DNA from: Frisingicoccus sp009929615
GTDB lineage: Bacteria > Bacillota > Clostridia > Lachnospirales > Lachnospiraceae
Length of the DNA: 64,000 nt
Direction of reading: 5' to 3'
NCBI GenBank assembly: GCA_028692275.1
Contig: JAQUXR010000001.1
Coordinates: 1-64,000 of the forward strand
Positions 33,004 through 42,685 of the stretch are shown piece by piece; position 1 is the first letter of the stretch, and the number at the start of each line of letters is the position of its first letter. The translations under genes were made by a program, and so were the position numbers. The notes beneath the pieces were generated by a model. That model was not told the DNA's origin, ran no database searches, and worked only from the letters and a program-made list of their open reading frames with translations.

Positions 33004-34845
33004 TTATGCCGTTTCTTCAAACTGGGAATTATAAAGGTCTGAATAGAAACCACCCTGTCTGAGCAGTTCTTCATGACTTCCCTGTTCAATAATATCTCCA
33101 TCTTTCATAACCAGAATCACATCTGCATCTTTAATCGTTGACAATCTGTGGGCAATAACAAAGCTTGTTCTGCCTTCCATCAGATGATTCATAGCCTGCT
33201 GGATTCGTTCTTCTGTACGTGTATCGACAGAACTTGTTGCCTCATCAAGAATCATAACCGGATTATCCGCAAGAATCGCACGGGCGATCGTCAGAAGCTG
33301 TTTCTGCCCCTGAGATACATTGCTTGCATCCTCATTCAGTTCCATCTGATAACCTCCCGGAAGGGTCTGAATAAACCGATGGGCACGGGCTGCTTTTGAA
33401 GCTTCTATAACTTCTTCATCCGTAGCATCCAACCGTCCATATCGGATGTTTTCCATAATGGTCCCTTTAAAGAGCCATGTATCCTGAAGAACCATACCAA
33501 ATAATTCTCTCAACTCACTTCGATTAAAATCCTTAATGTTATGACCATCCACGAGAATATTCCCGCTATTGACATCATAGAAACGCATGAGCAATTTAAC
33601 CATCGTTGTCTTACCGGCACCTGTCGGTCCAACAATAGCTACCGTCTGTCCCGGCTTAACATCACAACTAAAATCATGAATAACCATTTTATCCGGCTTA
33701 TATCCAAAACGTACATTCTGGAAAGATACTTTTCCCTCCGGTGCTTCTAAATGTACTGGATTTTCCACGCATACATCCTCTTCCGGCTCCGCAAGGAATT
33801 CAAAAACACGTTCTGAAGCTGCTGCCATAGACTGAAGCATATTAGATACCTGAGCCACCTGTGAAATCGGCTGGGTAAACTGGCGCACATACTGAATAAA
33901 TGCCTGAATATCGCCAATCTGTATGCTTCCGATAATCGTCAGGTAACCACCAACAACAGCAACGGCAACATAACCCAGGTTTCCAACAAAGTTCATAACC
34001 GGCATCATCACACCTGAGAAAAACTGGGATTTCCAGGCGGATGTATATAATGTATCATTTGTCTCTGTAAATTCTTTAAGAACTTCCTCTTCTCTGTCAA
34101 AGGCCTTAACGATATTCTGTCCGCTGTAAACTTCCTCGACCTGTCCGTTAATTTTTCCAAGATATTCCTGCTGGGTACGGAAAAATTTCTGAGAAAATTT
34201 TACAACCGTTGTAATCAGAAGACCTGATACAGGCAGAATAACAACTGCAATCAAAGTCATCATCGGGCTGATACTCAGCATCATAATCAAAATACCAATA
34301 ACCGTTGCTACAGATGTTATAAGCTGGGTAATACTCTGATTCAGGTTCGTACCCAATGTATCAACATCATTCGTAATTCGTGATAAAACTTCACCGACGG
34401 TTCTGGATTCAAAATATTCCAGCGGCATCCGGTTAATTTTCTCAGAAATTTCCCTACGCATACGGAAACATATTTTTTGTGAAATACCTGTCATCAGCCA
34501 TCCCTGAATAAATGAGAAACAGGCACTGATTACATATAATCCAAGTAATATAAGTAAAACCCGGCCTATTGTTCCAAAATCTATACCCGGACCTCCGGAA
34601 AGTTTTGACACAAGTCCATTAAAAATTTCCGTTGTTGCCCGGCTCAGAACCTTAGGTCCAATAATATTAAATGTCGTACCACAAACAGCAAAAATTGCAA
34701 CAAATACAAGAGCAATTTTATAACGTCCCATGTAATTCAGTAATTTTTTAACACTACCCGTAAAGTTTTTTGGCTTTTCTCCCGGTACAACACCTCTGCC
34801 CATAGGACCGCCTCTTCTTACCGGTTGTCTTCTTCCTTCACTCAT
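33004..34845 (-). CDS. ABC exporter subunit with canonical Walker B
   Basis: A 613-residue fused permease-ATPase, the second half of a heterodimeric multidrug-type exporter (LmrD/BmrD-like). Six membrane helices precede the ATPase, which has Walker A GPTGAGKTTMVK, Walker B VMILDEATSSVD with the catalytic Glu, and a proper H-loop VIAHRLSTI, but a degenerate signature SQGQ. The partner gene overlaps by 4 nt and has the complementary features, so one composite site is catalytic and the other is not. The N-terminal Arg/Gly-rich stretch is cytoplasmic. The substrate is unknown; regulation is by the upstream MarR gene. Confidence 0.93.
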   Translation of the reverse strand: MSEGRRQPVRRGGPMGRGVVPGEKPKNFTGSVKKLLNYMGRYKIALVFVAIFAVCGTTFNIIGPKVLSRATTEIFNGLVSKLSGGPGIDFGTIGRVLLILLGLYVISACFSFIQGWLMTGISQKICFRMRREISEKINRMPLEYFESRTVGEVLSRITNDVDTLGTNLNQSITQLITSVATVIGILIMMLSISPMMTLIAVVILPVSGLLITTVVKFSQKFFRTQQEYLGKINGQVEEVYSGQNIVKAFDREEEVLKEFTETNDTLYTSAWKSQFFSGVMMPVMNFVGNLGYVAVAVVGGYLTIIGSIQIGDIQAFIQYVRQFTQPISQVAQVSNMLQSMAAASERVFEFLAEPEEDVCVENPVHLEAPEGKVSFQNVRFGYKPDKMVIHDFSCDVKPGQTVAIVGPTGAGKTTMVKLLMRFYDVNSGNILVDGHNIKDFNRSELRELFGMVLQDTWLFKGTIMENIRYGRLDATDEEVIEASKAARAHRFIQTLPGGYQMELNEDASNVSQGQKQLLTIARAILADNPVMILDEATSSVDTRTEERIQQAMNHLMEGRTSFVIAHRLSTIKDADVILVMKDGDIIEQGSHEELLRQGGFYSDLYNSQFEETA

Positions 34846-36995
34846 GATGCGCGTCCTCCTTCCAATTCAGCTTCAGATAACTGGGATTTCGCAATTTCCT
34901 GATAGGATTCACAACTCTTCATCAGTTCGTCATGGGTTCCTATACCCGCTACGCGTCCATCCTCAAGCACAATAATCTGGTCGGCATGAAGAATCGTACT
35001 TATACGCTGTGCAACAATCAAAACAGTGGCATCAGCAACTTTATCCTTTAAAGCACTTCTCAAAGCAATATCTGTTTTGTAATCCAATGCAGAAAAACTA
35101 TCATCAAAGAGAAATACCTTCGGATTCTTTGCAACAGCTCTGGCTATAGACAGACGCTGCTTCTGGCCACCGGATACATTGGTTCCACCCTGAGAGATTG
35201 CACTTTGATACAAATCTTTTTTAGCTTCGATAAATTCTGTAGCCTGGGCAACAGCAGCTGCGTTTTCCATATTCTCATCCGTAATCCAATCACCACCGAA
35301 CTTAATATTTGATGCAATAGTCCCAGAGAACAAAATACCCTTCTGAGGTACAAACCCAAGAATACTTCGCACTTTATTCATAGACAATTCCCGGATATCA
35401 ATATCGTCAATTGTAATTGCTCCGGAAGTAACATCATAAAATCTTGGAATCAAATGAACAAGTGTAGACTTGCCACATCCCGTACTTCCGATAATTGCCG
35501 TTGTCTTTCCAGGCTCCGCCCGAAAACTTATATGCTCCAGTGCATCCTCATTCGCCCCCGGATAACGGAAACAGACATCTTTAAATTCCACATATCCTTT
35601 AATATCGTTTAGTTCAGCATCCCGAACTATTTTTGCATCATGGATACTTGGCTCTGTTGTAACAACTTCTTCAATACGGTCTGCTGCCACACCGGCTCTT
35701 GGAAGCATGATGGAAATCATTGTCAACATAAGGAATGCCATAACAATCTGCATGGTATAGGTAATAAACGCCATCATATCTCCAACCTGAAGATTTCCCT
35801 GGTCAATACCATGTCCACCATTCCATACAATTAAAACAGTAATACCATTCATAATAAGCATCATTGCCGGCATCATTACTGTCATAACGCGATTTGTAAA
35901 CAGCTGGGTCTTCATCAAATTCGTATTGGCTTCATCAAAACGTGCCTCTTCGTGTTTTTCACGGCTAAACGCACGGATAACAGGAATACCGGTAAGGATT
36001 TCCCTAGATACAAGATTTAATTTATCTACCAGGTCCTGCATCTTTTTGAATTTTGGCATAGCCAAAGCCATAAGTACAAGGACAAGGGCCATAATTGCTG
36101 CAACAGCTACCACAATAATCCAACTCATACCCGTTTTTGTATTGATTACTTTAAGCACACCACCAATACCAATGATGGGTGCATAAAATACCATTCTCAG
36201 CATCATAACTTCGACCATCTGAATCTGCTGGATATCATTGGTGCTTCGGGTAATCAGTGAGGCTGTGGAAAACTTATCCATCTCTGCATTTGAAAAAGAT
36301 ACAACCTTACTAAATACATTTTTTCGCAAATCCCGTCCTACACCCGCTGCAACCTTTGCTGCAAACAGTGAGACAAGAATGGCTGCAACCATCATAACAA
36401 TGGTCAAACCTACCATCTGGATACCTCTGGATTTTAAATAATTCATCTGGAGCGCATCTAAATCCACGCCCATAGCTTGATATTCTTCTTTGACAAACAA
36501 AATCGCCCGCTGTTTAACAATGGACTCACTCATATCACCAAAGGATGCTTCGACCTGGTTACGCTGTTCAATCATATCTTCCTTGCTCACCATGCCGGCA
36601 TCTAAAGCCTGTTTTACCTGATTAATATCCATCTGGCCTGATTCTTCCATAGATGAAAGAATCAACATAGGCATACCAAAGGCACTGTCCGTTTTATCCA
36701 GTACCTCTTTATCCTTTGTATTCAGAACATAATTTCCATCCTCATCCTCCGAATAATAAGGTTCTACTGTTTTTATTTCATCATCTGTCATAAACAGAGT
36801 CAGATTCTCATAGGTCTCACCACGCATTTGTGTTGGTGTCACCCGCTCAATGCCTCCCTGCTGAATACCGTTGTCAACAATATTCGATGTGTACTGAGGC
36901 AGTGATAGTTCACAACTGGCCTGAATGACCAGTAACAAAATAATGGTCAGTACCATTGCTTTTGAGTTTTTCAGATACCTGAAAATCTTTAACAT
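34842..36995 (-). CDS. ABC exporter subunit with degenerate ATP site
   Basis: A 717-residue fused permease-ATPase, partner of the exporter at 33004-34845. It is longer than usual because a hydrophilic insertion of about 145 residues (about 45-190) separates membrane helices 1 and 2. Walker A is GSTGCGKST and the signature SGGQKQR is intact, but Walker B is FLFDDSFSALD (Asp in place of the catalytic Glu) and the H-loop His is Gln (VAQRISTI). Such asymmetry is typical of heterodimeric exporters like LmrCD and BmrCD. It follows marR, overlapping it by 7 nt. Confidence 0.93.
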   Translation of the reverse strand: MLKIFRYLKNSKAMVLTIILLLVIQASCELSLPQYTSNIVDNGIQQGGIERVTPTQMRGETYENLTLFMTDDEIKTVEPYYSEDEDGNYVLNTKDKEVLDKTDSAFGMPMLILSSMEESGQMDINQVKQALDAGMVSKEDMIEQRNQVEASFGDMSESIVKQRAILFVKEEYQAMGVDLDALQMNYLKSRGIQMVGLTIVMMVAAILVSLFAAKVAAGVGRDLRKNVFSKVVSFSNAEMDKFSTASLITRSTNDIQQIQMVEVMMLRMVFYAPIIGIGGVLKVINTKTGMSWIIVVAVAAIMALVLVLMALAMPKFKKMQDLVDKLNLVSREILTGIPVIRAFSREKHEEARFDEANTNLMKTQLFTNRVMTVMMPAMMLIMNGITVLIVWNGGHGIDQGNLQVGDMMAFITYTMQIVMAFLMLTMISIMLPRAGVAADRIEEVVTTEPSIHDAKIVRDAELNDIKGYVEFKDVCFRYPGANEDALEHISFRAEPGKTTAIIGSTGCGKSTLVHLIPRFYDVTSGAITIDDIDIRELSMNKVRSILGFVPQKGILFSGTIASNIKFGGDWITDENMENAAAVAQATEFIEAKKDLYQSAISQGGTNVSGGQKQRLSIARAVAKNPKVFLFDDSFSALDYKTDIALRSALKDKVADATVLIVAQRISTILHADQIIVLEDGRVAGIGTHDELMKSCESYQEIAKSQLSEAELEGGRAS

Positions 36996-37462
36996 ATTCC
37001 GTCTCCCTTCTCCGTCTTTTTCAGTTCGTCTTCCATAATATCCAGCATCTGATTAAAAAGGTCCACCATGTGCTGCATATTTTCCGGTTTCATCCGGTCA
37101 ATGACCCTGCCCATAAGACTTAACATAATCTTCCGGCATTCTTCCCGCTTGGCAATGCCCTTTTCCGTAATAAATACCACTGTATTTCTCCGGTCCTTCG
37201 AATCCACAGAACGTCCGATATAATTCTTTGCTTCCATAGTTTTCAGTGTTCGGCTTACAGCCGGTGGGGACACCTTCATTGCAGATGCAACCTCTGAAAC
37301 AAAAATGTTTTTTTCGCCTTTCCTGCATTCCGGACATTTTGAAAGAATCTCTAATACTTTATATTCTCCCATAGAAATATCCTTTAGAACATTTCCCATC
37401 TGAAACCGACGCAGACGAAACATAGCTTTAAACATTTGCTCCTGTACTTCCTGATTTTCCAT
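36989..37462 (-). CDS. MarR-family repressor
   Basis: A winged-helix regulator of 157 residues from the ATG at 37462 (AAGGG 7 nt upstream; the earlier in-frame start overlaps the operator). The DNA-recognition helix region FVSEVASAMKVSPPAVSRTLK and wing segment VDSKDRRNTVVFITEKG are characteristic. It is the first gene of the exporter operon, overlapping the next gene by 7 nt, and its own promoter carries two palindromes next to the RBS. The simplest reading is ligand-relieved autorepression of the exporter. The ligand is unknown. Confidence 0.92.
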   Translation of the reverse strand: MENQEVQEQMFKAMFRLRRFQMGNVLKDISMGEYKVLEILSKCPECRKGEKNIFVSEVASAMKVSPPAVSRTLKTMEAKNYIGRSVDSKDRRNTVVFITEKGIAKREECRKIMLSLMGRVIDRMKPENMQHMVDLFNQMLDIMEDELKKTEKGDGIC

Positions 37463-37475
37463 AATTTTTCCCTTC

Positions 37476-37490
37476 AATAACCAGGTTATT
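37476..37490. promoter_or_regulatory. MarR operator 1
   Basis: AATAACC-A-GGTTATT, a perfect inverted repeat between the start site and RBS of marR. Confidence 0.7.
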
Positions 37491-37491
37491 A

Positions 37492-37506
37492 ATTAACCTT
37501 GTTAAT
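37492..37506. promoter_or_regulatory. MarR operator 2
   Basis: ATTAAC-CTT-GTTAAT, an inverted repeat centred 16 bp from operator 1 and next to the predicted start site. Confidence 0.65.
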
Positions 37507-37524
37507 AATTAACGTCAGTAATGT

Positions 37525-37552
37525 ATTTTACTCTATTTATACTAAAAGTCAA
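37525..37552 (-). promoter_or_regulatory. marR-exporter promoter
   Basis: Minus-strand TTGACT (37552-37547), 16-nt spacer, TAAAAT (37530-37525). The -35 overlaps the stop of brnQ. Confidence 0.7.
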
Positions 37553-38799
37553 CCCTTTATTTTCAAAATATAACGGCTATATAAAATTCCTAAAACCATT
37601 CCGGCTATTGCCGCCCAAATCCAGCCCAAACCACCCGGATGGAAAATACTGCTGAGTCCTGTCAATCCAATGGTCCATGGATACACAGCTCGGTATTTCC
37701 CAACCCACTTGTGGATGAATGCGAGTAGGATGAGCATAATCGCCATCGGATAAATAATATTCAATATCGGTACAGATACCTTTAATATGGTTGTCAATCC
37801 GGCATTGGCGATAATGGCACTGGTTCCCGCAAAAATCAGAACCCATTTACGATAACTTATTTTAGGCCACTGCGTATAAAAATACTCACTGCAGCAGCTG
37901 AGCAGTCCCGTGCATGTATTCAAACAGGCAATGAAGAAAATCGCTCCCAGAATAATATTCCCCGCCTGTCCATAAAGATACCCTACCATCTGGCTTAAAG
38001 TCTGTGCGCCATTGTCTCCCGTACCAAATTGGCCACCGGCTACTGCTCCAACCTGTGCCAGAGCACCATAAACTAACAGAAGAAGAATTCCTGCAACAAT
38101 CCCTGATAAAATTGTTTCCCGTACCACTGCACTCTCTTTTTTGACACCTTTCTTTCGAATATTCATTGCAATAATAATTCCAAAATTTAAAGCAGCAATG
38201 GTATCCATGGTCTGATAACCATCCAAAAATCCCTGGAGGGTAGAATTGCCACTGTAATTCCCTGTAGCCGCTCCATAGCCATTGCCCGAATGAAGCTGAC
38301 ATCCTATAAATACCACGGCAATAAGAATCAATAAAAGAGGGGCCAGAATTTTCCCCAGGCGGTCCGTCAGTTTATCCGGCTTTAAAGCCAATAGAGTTGC
38401 TGCGGCAAAAAAAGCAATAGAGTATATGACAAGATAAGAAGGCTGTATACCGTTCTTCCCTAAAAACGGAACAACAGCCATTTCAAATGATGTACTTGCT
38501 GTTCTTGGAATAGCCAGGCACGGACCAATAGAAAGATAGGCAAGCAGTGTAAAAACCGAAGCAAATACCGGGTGAACCCGGCCTGCCAGTTTTGGAAGGC
38601 CATCGGAAACAGCTACTGCAGCCACACCGAGGATAGGCAGACCAATCGCACTTATAACAAATCCGGCTAAAGCAAGCCAGACCTTGTTTCCCGCCTGTGC
38701 TCCCAGAAACGGAGGAAATATAAGATTTCCTGCCCCAAAAAACATAGAAAATAACGTCAGCCCTACAAAAATCCTGTTTTTAAATGATAATTTCTCCAT
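37549..38799 (-). CDS. brnQ: Branched-chain amino acid carrier
   Basis: BrnQ (LIVCS family) is a cation-coupled symporter for leucine, isoleucine and valine. The 416-residue protein has about 12 membrane segments and the family N-terminal segment FGAGNLIFPPFLGAQAGN, which is highly conserved, plus LAIPRTASTSFEM. SD GGGAGG precedes the ATG. A hairpin (CCTGTT-AAA-AACAGG) and a TATAAT lie in the 145-nt gap before the divergent dehydrogenase gene, so regulation from that gap is possible. No T-box or leucine leader is recognisable. Confidence 0.95.
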   Translation of the reverse strand: MEKLSFKNRIFVGLTLFSMFFGAGNLIFPPFLGAQAGNKVWLALAGFVISAIGLPILGVAAVAVSDGLPKLAGRVHPVFASVFTLLAYLSIGPCLAIPRTASTSFEMAVVPFLGKNGIQPSYLVIYSIAFFAAATLLALKPDKLTDRLGKILAPLLLILIAVVFIGCQLHSGNGYGAATGNYSGNSTLQGFLDGYQTMDTIAALNFGIIIAMNIRKKGVKKESAVVRETILSGIVAGILLLLVYGALAQVGAVAGGQFGTGDNGAQTLSQMVGYLYGQAGNIILGAIFFIACLNTCTGLLSCCSEYFYTQWPKISYRKWVLIFAGTSAIIANAGLTTILKVSVPILNIIYPMAIMLILLAFIHKWVGKYRAVYPWTIGLTGLSSIFHPGGLGWIWAAIAGMVLGILYSRYILKIKG

Positions 38800-38876
38800 A
38801 CTGTTCCTCCCAAATTTTCCTAATTTCCTAAATTCTATTATATCCCATCAGCCCTGTTAAAAACAGGTTTTTCTGC

Positions 38877-38905
38877 TTGTACAGATCCCTTGCTTCCTGT
38901 ATACT
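38877..38905 (+). promoter_or_regulatory. Promoter of 2-hydroxyacid dehydrogenase
   Basis: TTGTAC (38877-38882), 17-nt spacer, TATACT (38900-38905), 38 nt before the ATG. Confidence 0.7.
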
Positions 38906-38942
38906 GTACTTATAAAAGTGCAAAATAAGGGGGTATTTTTTT

Positions 38943-39893
38943 ATGAATGCAAAAACTGTAGTATTGAATGGGGATCGAATGAATTATGATGGCAATCTTG
39001 ATTACTCCATCCTTTCATCCGAAGTGAAAGTTTATGATGATACCACACCAGAACAGGTGATTGAAAGAATCCAGGGCTTTGATATCGTTGTAACAAAAGA
39101 GATGCCTGTTTCCGGTGAGATTATCCGTCAGTTTCCTGACTGTGTCAAATTGATTTGTGAAGCAGGTACAGGTTATAACAACCTGGATTTGGATGCTGCC
39201 AGAGAAAAAGGAATTACCGTATGTAATGTTGCTGCTTACAGTACGGAACGTGTTGCTCATACAGCGATTATGATGATTATGAATCTCAGTTCTTCCATGC
39301 GCCGTCAGATTGCCATGCTTGACCGTGGTGACCACACTAATTTTACAAAGTGCATGCAGGTAGACCATGTGGAAATCAACGATAAGACTTTAGGGGTTAT
39401 CGGTGCCGGACATATCGGCCGTGAAGTTATCAAAGTTGCCCAGGCTCTCGGCATGAAGATTATCGCTTATAATTATCCACCAATGGAAGACGAAGATGGC
39501 ATTCATTTCACAACGCTGGAAGAAGTTTTCGCTCAAAGCGATTACATTACGCTTCATTGTCCATTACTTCCTCAGACACGTCATATTGTCAATAAAGAGA
39601 CTCTTGCTCTGATGAAACCAAGTGCTTACATTATCAACACAGCCCGTGGTCCTCTCATCGATGAAGCCGCTTTAATTGAAGCCCTTCAGAACGGGGTTAT
39701 TGCCGGAGCCGGCTTAGATGTTCAGGAAGTGGAACCACTTGCAGAGGACAGTCCGCTTTACACCATGGAGAATGTTATTGTGACACCTCATATGGGATGG
39801 CGTGGTCTTGAAACCCGCCAGCGTCTTATCGCTCTCTTAGCAGAAAACATCCATAGTTATCTGGATGGCAAACCTATCAACGTAGTTAGTTAG
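38943..39893 (+). CDS. D-2-hydroxyacid dehydrogenase
   Basis: A 316-residue NAD-dependent dehydrogenase of the D-isomer-specific family (phosphoglycerate, glycerate or lactate-like). The Rossmann motif GAGHIGREVIK is at about residue 157, followed by LHCPLLPQTRHIVN, the catalytic Arg region NTARGPLIDEAAL, Glu in LDVQEVEP and catalytic His in VTPHMGW. The substrate cannot be fixed from sequence. It is transcribed alone on + from its own promoter with AAGGGGG as SD and ends at a strong bidirectional terminator. Confidence 0.9.
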   Translation: MNAKTVVLNGDRMNYDGNLDYSILSSEVKVYDDTTPEQVIERIQGFDIVVTKEMPVSGEIIRQFPDCVKLICEAGTGYNNLDLDAAREKGITVCNVAAYSTERVAHTAIMMIMNLSSSMRRQIAMLDRGDHTNFTKCMQVDHVEINDKTLGVIGAGHIGREVIKVAQALGMKIIAYNYPPMEDEDGIHFTTLEEVFAQSDYITLHCPLLPQTRHIVNKETLALMKPSAYIINTARGPLIDEAALIEALQNGVIAGAGLDVQEVEPLAEDSPLYTMENVIVTPHMGWRGLETRQRLIALLAENIHSYLDGKPINVVS

Positions 39894-39910
39894 TATTTGT
39901 AATTAGTACA

Positions 39911-39956
39911 TTGAATTCCCCGAATATCCTTTATAGAGATATTCGGGGAATTTTTA
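39911..39956. terminator. Bidirectional terminator
   Basis: GAATTCCCCGAATATC ... GATATTCGGGGAATT then TTTATTTT on +; the minus copy is followed by CAATG, so it works best on +. It separates the convergent dehydrogenase and AGCS genes. Confidence 0.85.
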
Positions 39957-41294
39957 TTTTATATATAAATATTTTTCTGTCTCTTCTTTAATCTCTCCGG
40001 ATAAAAATAAAAGGGCCACCAAATTTTGCAGAGCCATACATCCATTTAAGACATCGGACAAATCCCACACCAGATTCAGCTGCACCAGAGGAGCTGCCGC
40101 CGCCACCAGTACATAGAAAAATCGGTATAAAAACAAGGACTTGCTTCCAAAGAGATATTCCATACAACGTTCCCCATAGTAAGACCAACCCAGAATTGTT
40201 GAAAATGCAAAAGATACAATTCCTATAATCAAAATCCCCGGACCAATCACCGGAATCTGTGCAAAGGCAAGGGTTGTCAAGCCGCCGCCATCACCGGCGG
40301 ATGCCATATCGATGGCTGGATTTTTCAAAATACTTGTTACCAGAACCAGACCTGTTATTGCACACACAACCACTGTATCCCAGAAAGTCCCCGTCGAAGA
40401 AATCAAGGCCTGCTGTACCGGATTGACAGACCGGGCCGCTGCTGCCGCAATGGGTGCTGAACCCATGCCAGATTCATTTGAAAAAAGACCTCTGGCAATA
40501 CCATAACGCATCGCCATCATCAAACCTCCTCCCATCAGTCCGCCTGCCGCGGCTCCAGGTTGAAATGCCATCACCAGAATCGTTCTAATTGCCGGAAGAA
40601 TAAAATCATAATTCCATACCAGAATAAGTCCACAGCCCCCGGCATAAAAGATACACATAAAAGGAACCAGCCGTTCACATATACGAGCAATATTTTTTAT
40701 ACCACCAAATATAACCACGGCGGCTCCTGCCGCCACAGCCAATCCCGTAAATTCCGGGGGAATACTCAGATTTTCTTCAAGAATCCGTCCGATGGCATTT
40801 GCCTGCACCCCGCAGCCAATACCAAACGCCGCCATTGCTCCGAAAAAAGCAAAAGCCAGTGCCAGCCCTTTCATATGCAGTCCCCGCTCCAGTGCGTACA
40901 TAGCGCCGCCCTGCATACGTCCGTCTTCTGTTTTCACCCGGTACTTTACAGCAATCAATGCTTCTCCATATTTCGTAGCAATCCCCAGAAGCCCTGTGAG
41001 CCAGCACCAGAAAACGGCTCCCGGACCACCAAGTGCAATAGCCGTTCCAACACCGATAATATTTCCTGTCCCCATCGTGGATGCAAGGGCCGTTGTCAAT
41101 GCTCCAAAAGAACTGACTTCCCCCTCACCATCCTTCTCCCCGTCCAGAGACCAACGGATTCCACGAAACACAAAACGCTGAATAACCTTTGTCCTCATTG
41201 TTAAAAACAAATGAGTCCCCAGAAGCAGCAAAATCATCGGCCACCCCCACAAAAAGTCATTCAGCGTTCTTATTCCATTTTCTATAATTGTCAT
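39954..41294 (-). CDS. Alanine/glycine:cation symporter (AGCS)
   Basis: A 446-residue sodium- or proton-coupled amino-acid carrier with about 11 membrane segments. Family motifs include FGALTTALASTMGTGNIIGV, GPGAVFWCWLTGLLGIATKY and GIARGLFSNESGMGSAP. The amino acid carried (alanine, glycine or a relative) is inferred from the family only. It starts 33 nt past the MATE gene stop; no glycine riboswitch is visible in that gap. Many overlapping plus-strand ORFs here are shadows. Confidence 0.93.
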   Translation of the reverse strand: MTIIENGIRTLNDFLWGWPMILLLLGTHLFLTMRTKVIQRFVFRGIRWSLDGEKDGEGEVSSFGALTTALASTMGTGNIIGVGTAIALGGPGAVFWCWLTGLLGIATKYGEALIAVKYRVKTEDGRMQGGAMYALERGLHMKGLALAFAFFGAMAAFGIGCGVQANAIGRILEENLSIPPEFTGLAVAAGAAVVIFGGIKNIARICERLVPFMCIFYAGGCGLILVWNYDFILPAIRTILVMAFQPGAAAGGLMGGGLMMAMRYGIARGLFSNESGMGSAPIAAAAARSVNPVQQALISSTGTFWDTVVVCAITGLVLVTSILKNPAIDMASAGDGGGLTTLAFAQIPVIGPGILIIGIVSFAFSTILGWSYYGERCMEYLFGSKSLFLYRFFYVLVAAAAPLVQLNLVWDLSDVLNGCMALQNLVALLFLSGEIKEETEKYLYIK

Positions 41295-41326
41295 TCCAAG
41301 CCTCCGGCTCAGGTTATCTCTATATT

Positions 41327-42667
41327 CTATGCCGCTTTCATTTTCTTTAAAACACCAAGTGCCAAAGGCAGTGCTACAAAAAAGGTAAGTATATCACTAA
41401 TCATCTGGCACATCTCTATACCCTGCACGCCAAAAACAGAAGGCAGAATGGCAATCAATGGTAGGAAGAAAAGCCCCTGTCTGGCTGCCGCTACAATCGA
41501 TGCCCGGGTTGCCATGCCAATGGACTGAAGAAACATATTGCTCATAACAATCCAGCCATTTAAGGTGAAGCTGATACAGGTAAATCTCAATGCAGCAATG
41601 CCAACCGCCGCCACTTCCAGGTCATCCTTTCTAAAAATCCGAACCAGCTGAGGTGCTCCCAGAAAACCGGCCACAGAAACAAGGAATAAAAACAACGTGG
41701 CATATTTTACACAGAAATAAAAGGCTTCCCGCACCCGGTGAAAAAGCTTAGCACCATAATTAAAACCACATACAGGCTGAAATCCCTGACCAAATCCAAT
41801 CAAAGCAGAATTGGCAAACATGGACACTCTTGAAACAATAGACATACCTGCAATGGCCGCATCCCCGTAAGCTCCAGCCGCCACATTCAAAGCAATGGTT
41901 GCCACACTGGCCAGTCCCTGTCTGCACAAAGACGGAAAGCCACCTCTGGCAATCTCCTTCATCAGATGCAGGCTCGGATGAAAGTTTTTCCAACGGATGC
42001 TGATTCCCGGACCTTTAAGGGCAAACGACAGAAGAATAACGAAGCTCACAAACTGGCTGATAATTGTTGCCAGTGCTGCGCCACCAATACCCATCCCCAA
42101 GCCAAAAATCAAGATCGGGTCGAGAACAATGTTAATCACTGCACCGGATACAATGCCTATCATTCCATAAAAAGCATTTCCCTGAAAACGGAGCTGATTA
42201 TTTAATACCAGCGATGCCGTCATGTAAGGTGCACCAACTAAAATAAATCTCAGATAATCTATGGCGTAGGGCATAATCGTCTCGGTTGAACCCAAAGCCC
42301 TTGCCAGCGGCCCGATAAAAACCAGACCACCCACCATCAATAAAGTACCGGCAATTAAAGCTGCAAAAAATCCAAAGGATGCCATCAGAGACGCTTCTTC
42401 CATCTCCTGTGCCCCCAGTTTCCTTGAAATATAATTGCCTGAGCCATGTCCAAAAAAGAACCCGATTGCCTGTATAATTGCCATCAGGGAAAATACAATA
42501 CCCACAGCTGCTGTTGCCGATGTATTAATCCGTCCGACAAAAAAGGTATCTACCATATTGTAAAAAGAGGAAACCAGCATACTGATAATCGTCGGCACCG
42601 CCAGAGAACATACCAGATGGGGTATGGGCTCCTGTGTCATATAAATATACTTTTCCTTTGCATTCAT
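41327..42667 (-). CDS. MATE-family efflux transporter
   Basis: A 446-residue cation-coupled multidrug efflux pump with about 12 membrane segments arranged as two bundles. Recognisable segments are MTQEPIPHLVCSLAVPTII, FFGHGSGNYISRKLGA and GFGQGFQPVCGFNYGAK. It lies between thiM and the AGCS gene, with 18 nt to the upstream thiM stop, so it may be co-transcribed with thiW-thiM. Substrate unknown; a thiazole or drug substrate would be speculation. Confidence 0.92.
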   Translation of the reverse strand: MNAKEKYIYMTQEPIPHLVCSLAVPTIISMLVSSFYNMVDTFFVGRINTSATAAVGIVFSLMAIIQAIGFFFGHGSGNYISRKLGAQEMEEASLMASFGFFAALIAGTLLMVGGLVFIGPLARALGSTETIMPYAIDYLRFILVGAPYMTASLVLNNQLRFQGNAFYGMIGIVSGAVINIVLDPILIFGLGMGIGGAALATIISQFVSFVILLSFALKGPGISIRWKNFHPSLHLMKEIARGGFPSLCRQGLASVATIALNVAAGAYGDAAIAGMSIVSRVSMFANSALIGFGQGFQPVCGFNYGAKLFHRVREAFYFCVKYATLFLFLVSVAGFLGAPQLVRIFRKDDLEVAAVGIAALRFTCISFTLNGWIVMSNMFLQSIGMATRASIVAAARQGLFFLPLIAILPSVFGVQGIEMCQMISDILTFFVALPLALGVLKKMKAA

Positions 42668-42685
42668 AACTATTTCCCCTAACGT

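Noticed and set aside
40560..41204. 214-residue plus-strand ORF
   Set aside because: Antisense to the AGCS symporter; composition is that of a reversed membrane-protein gene.
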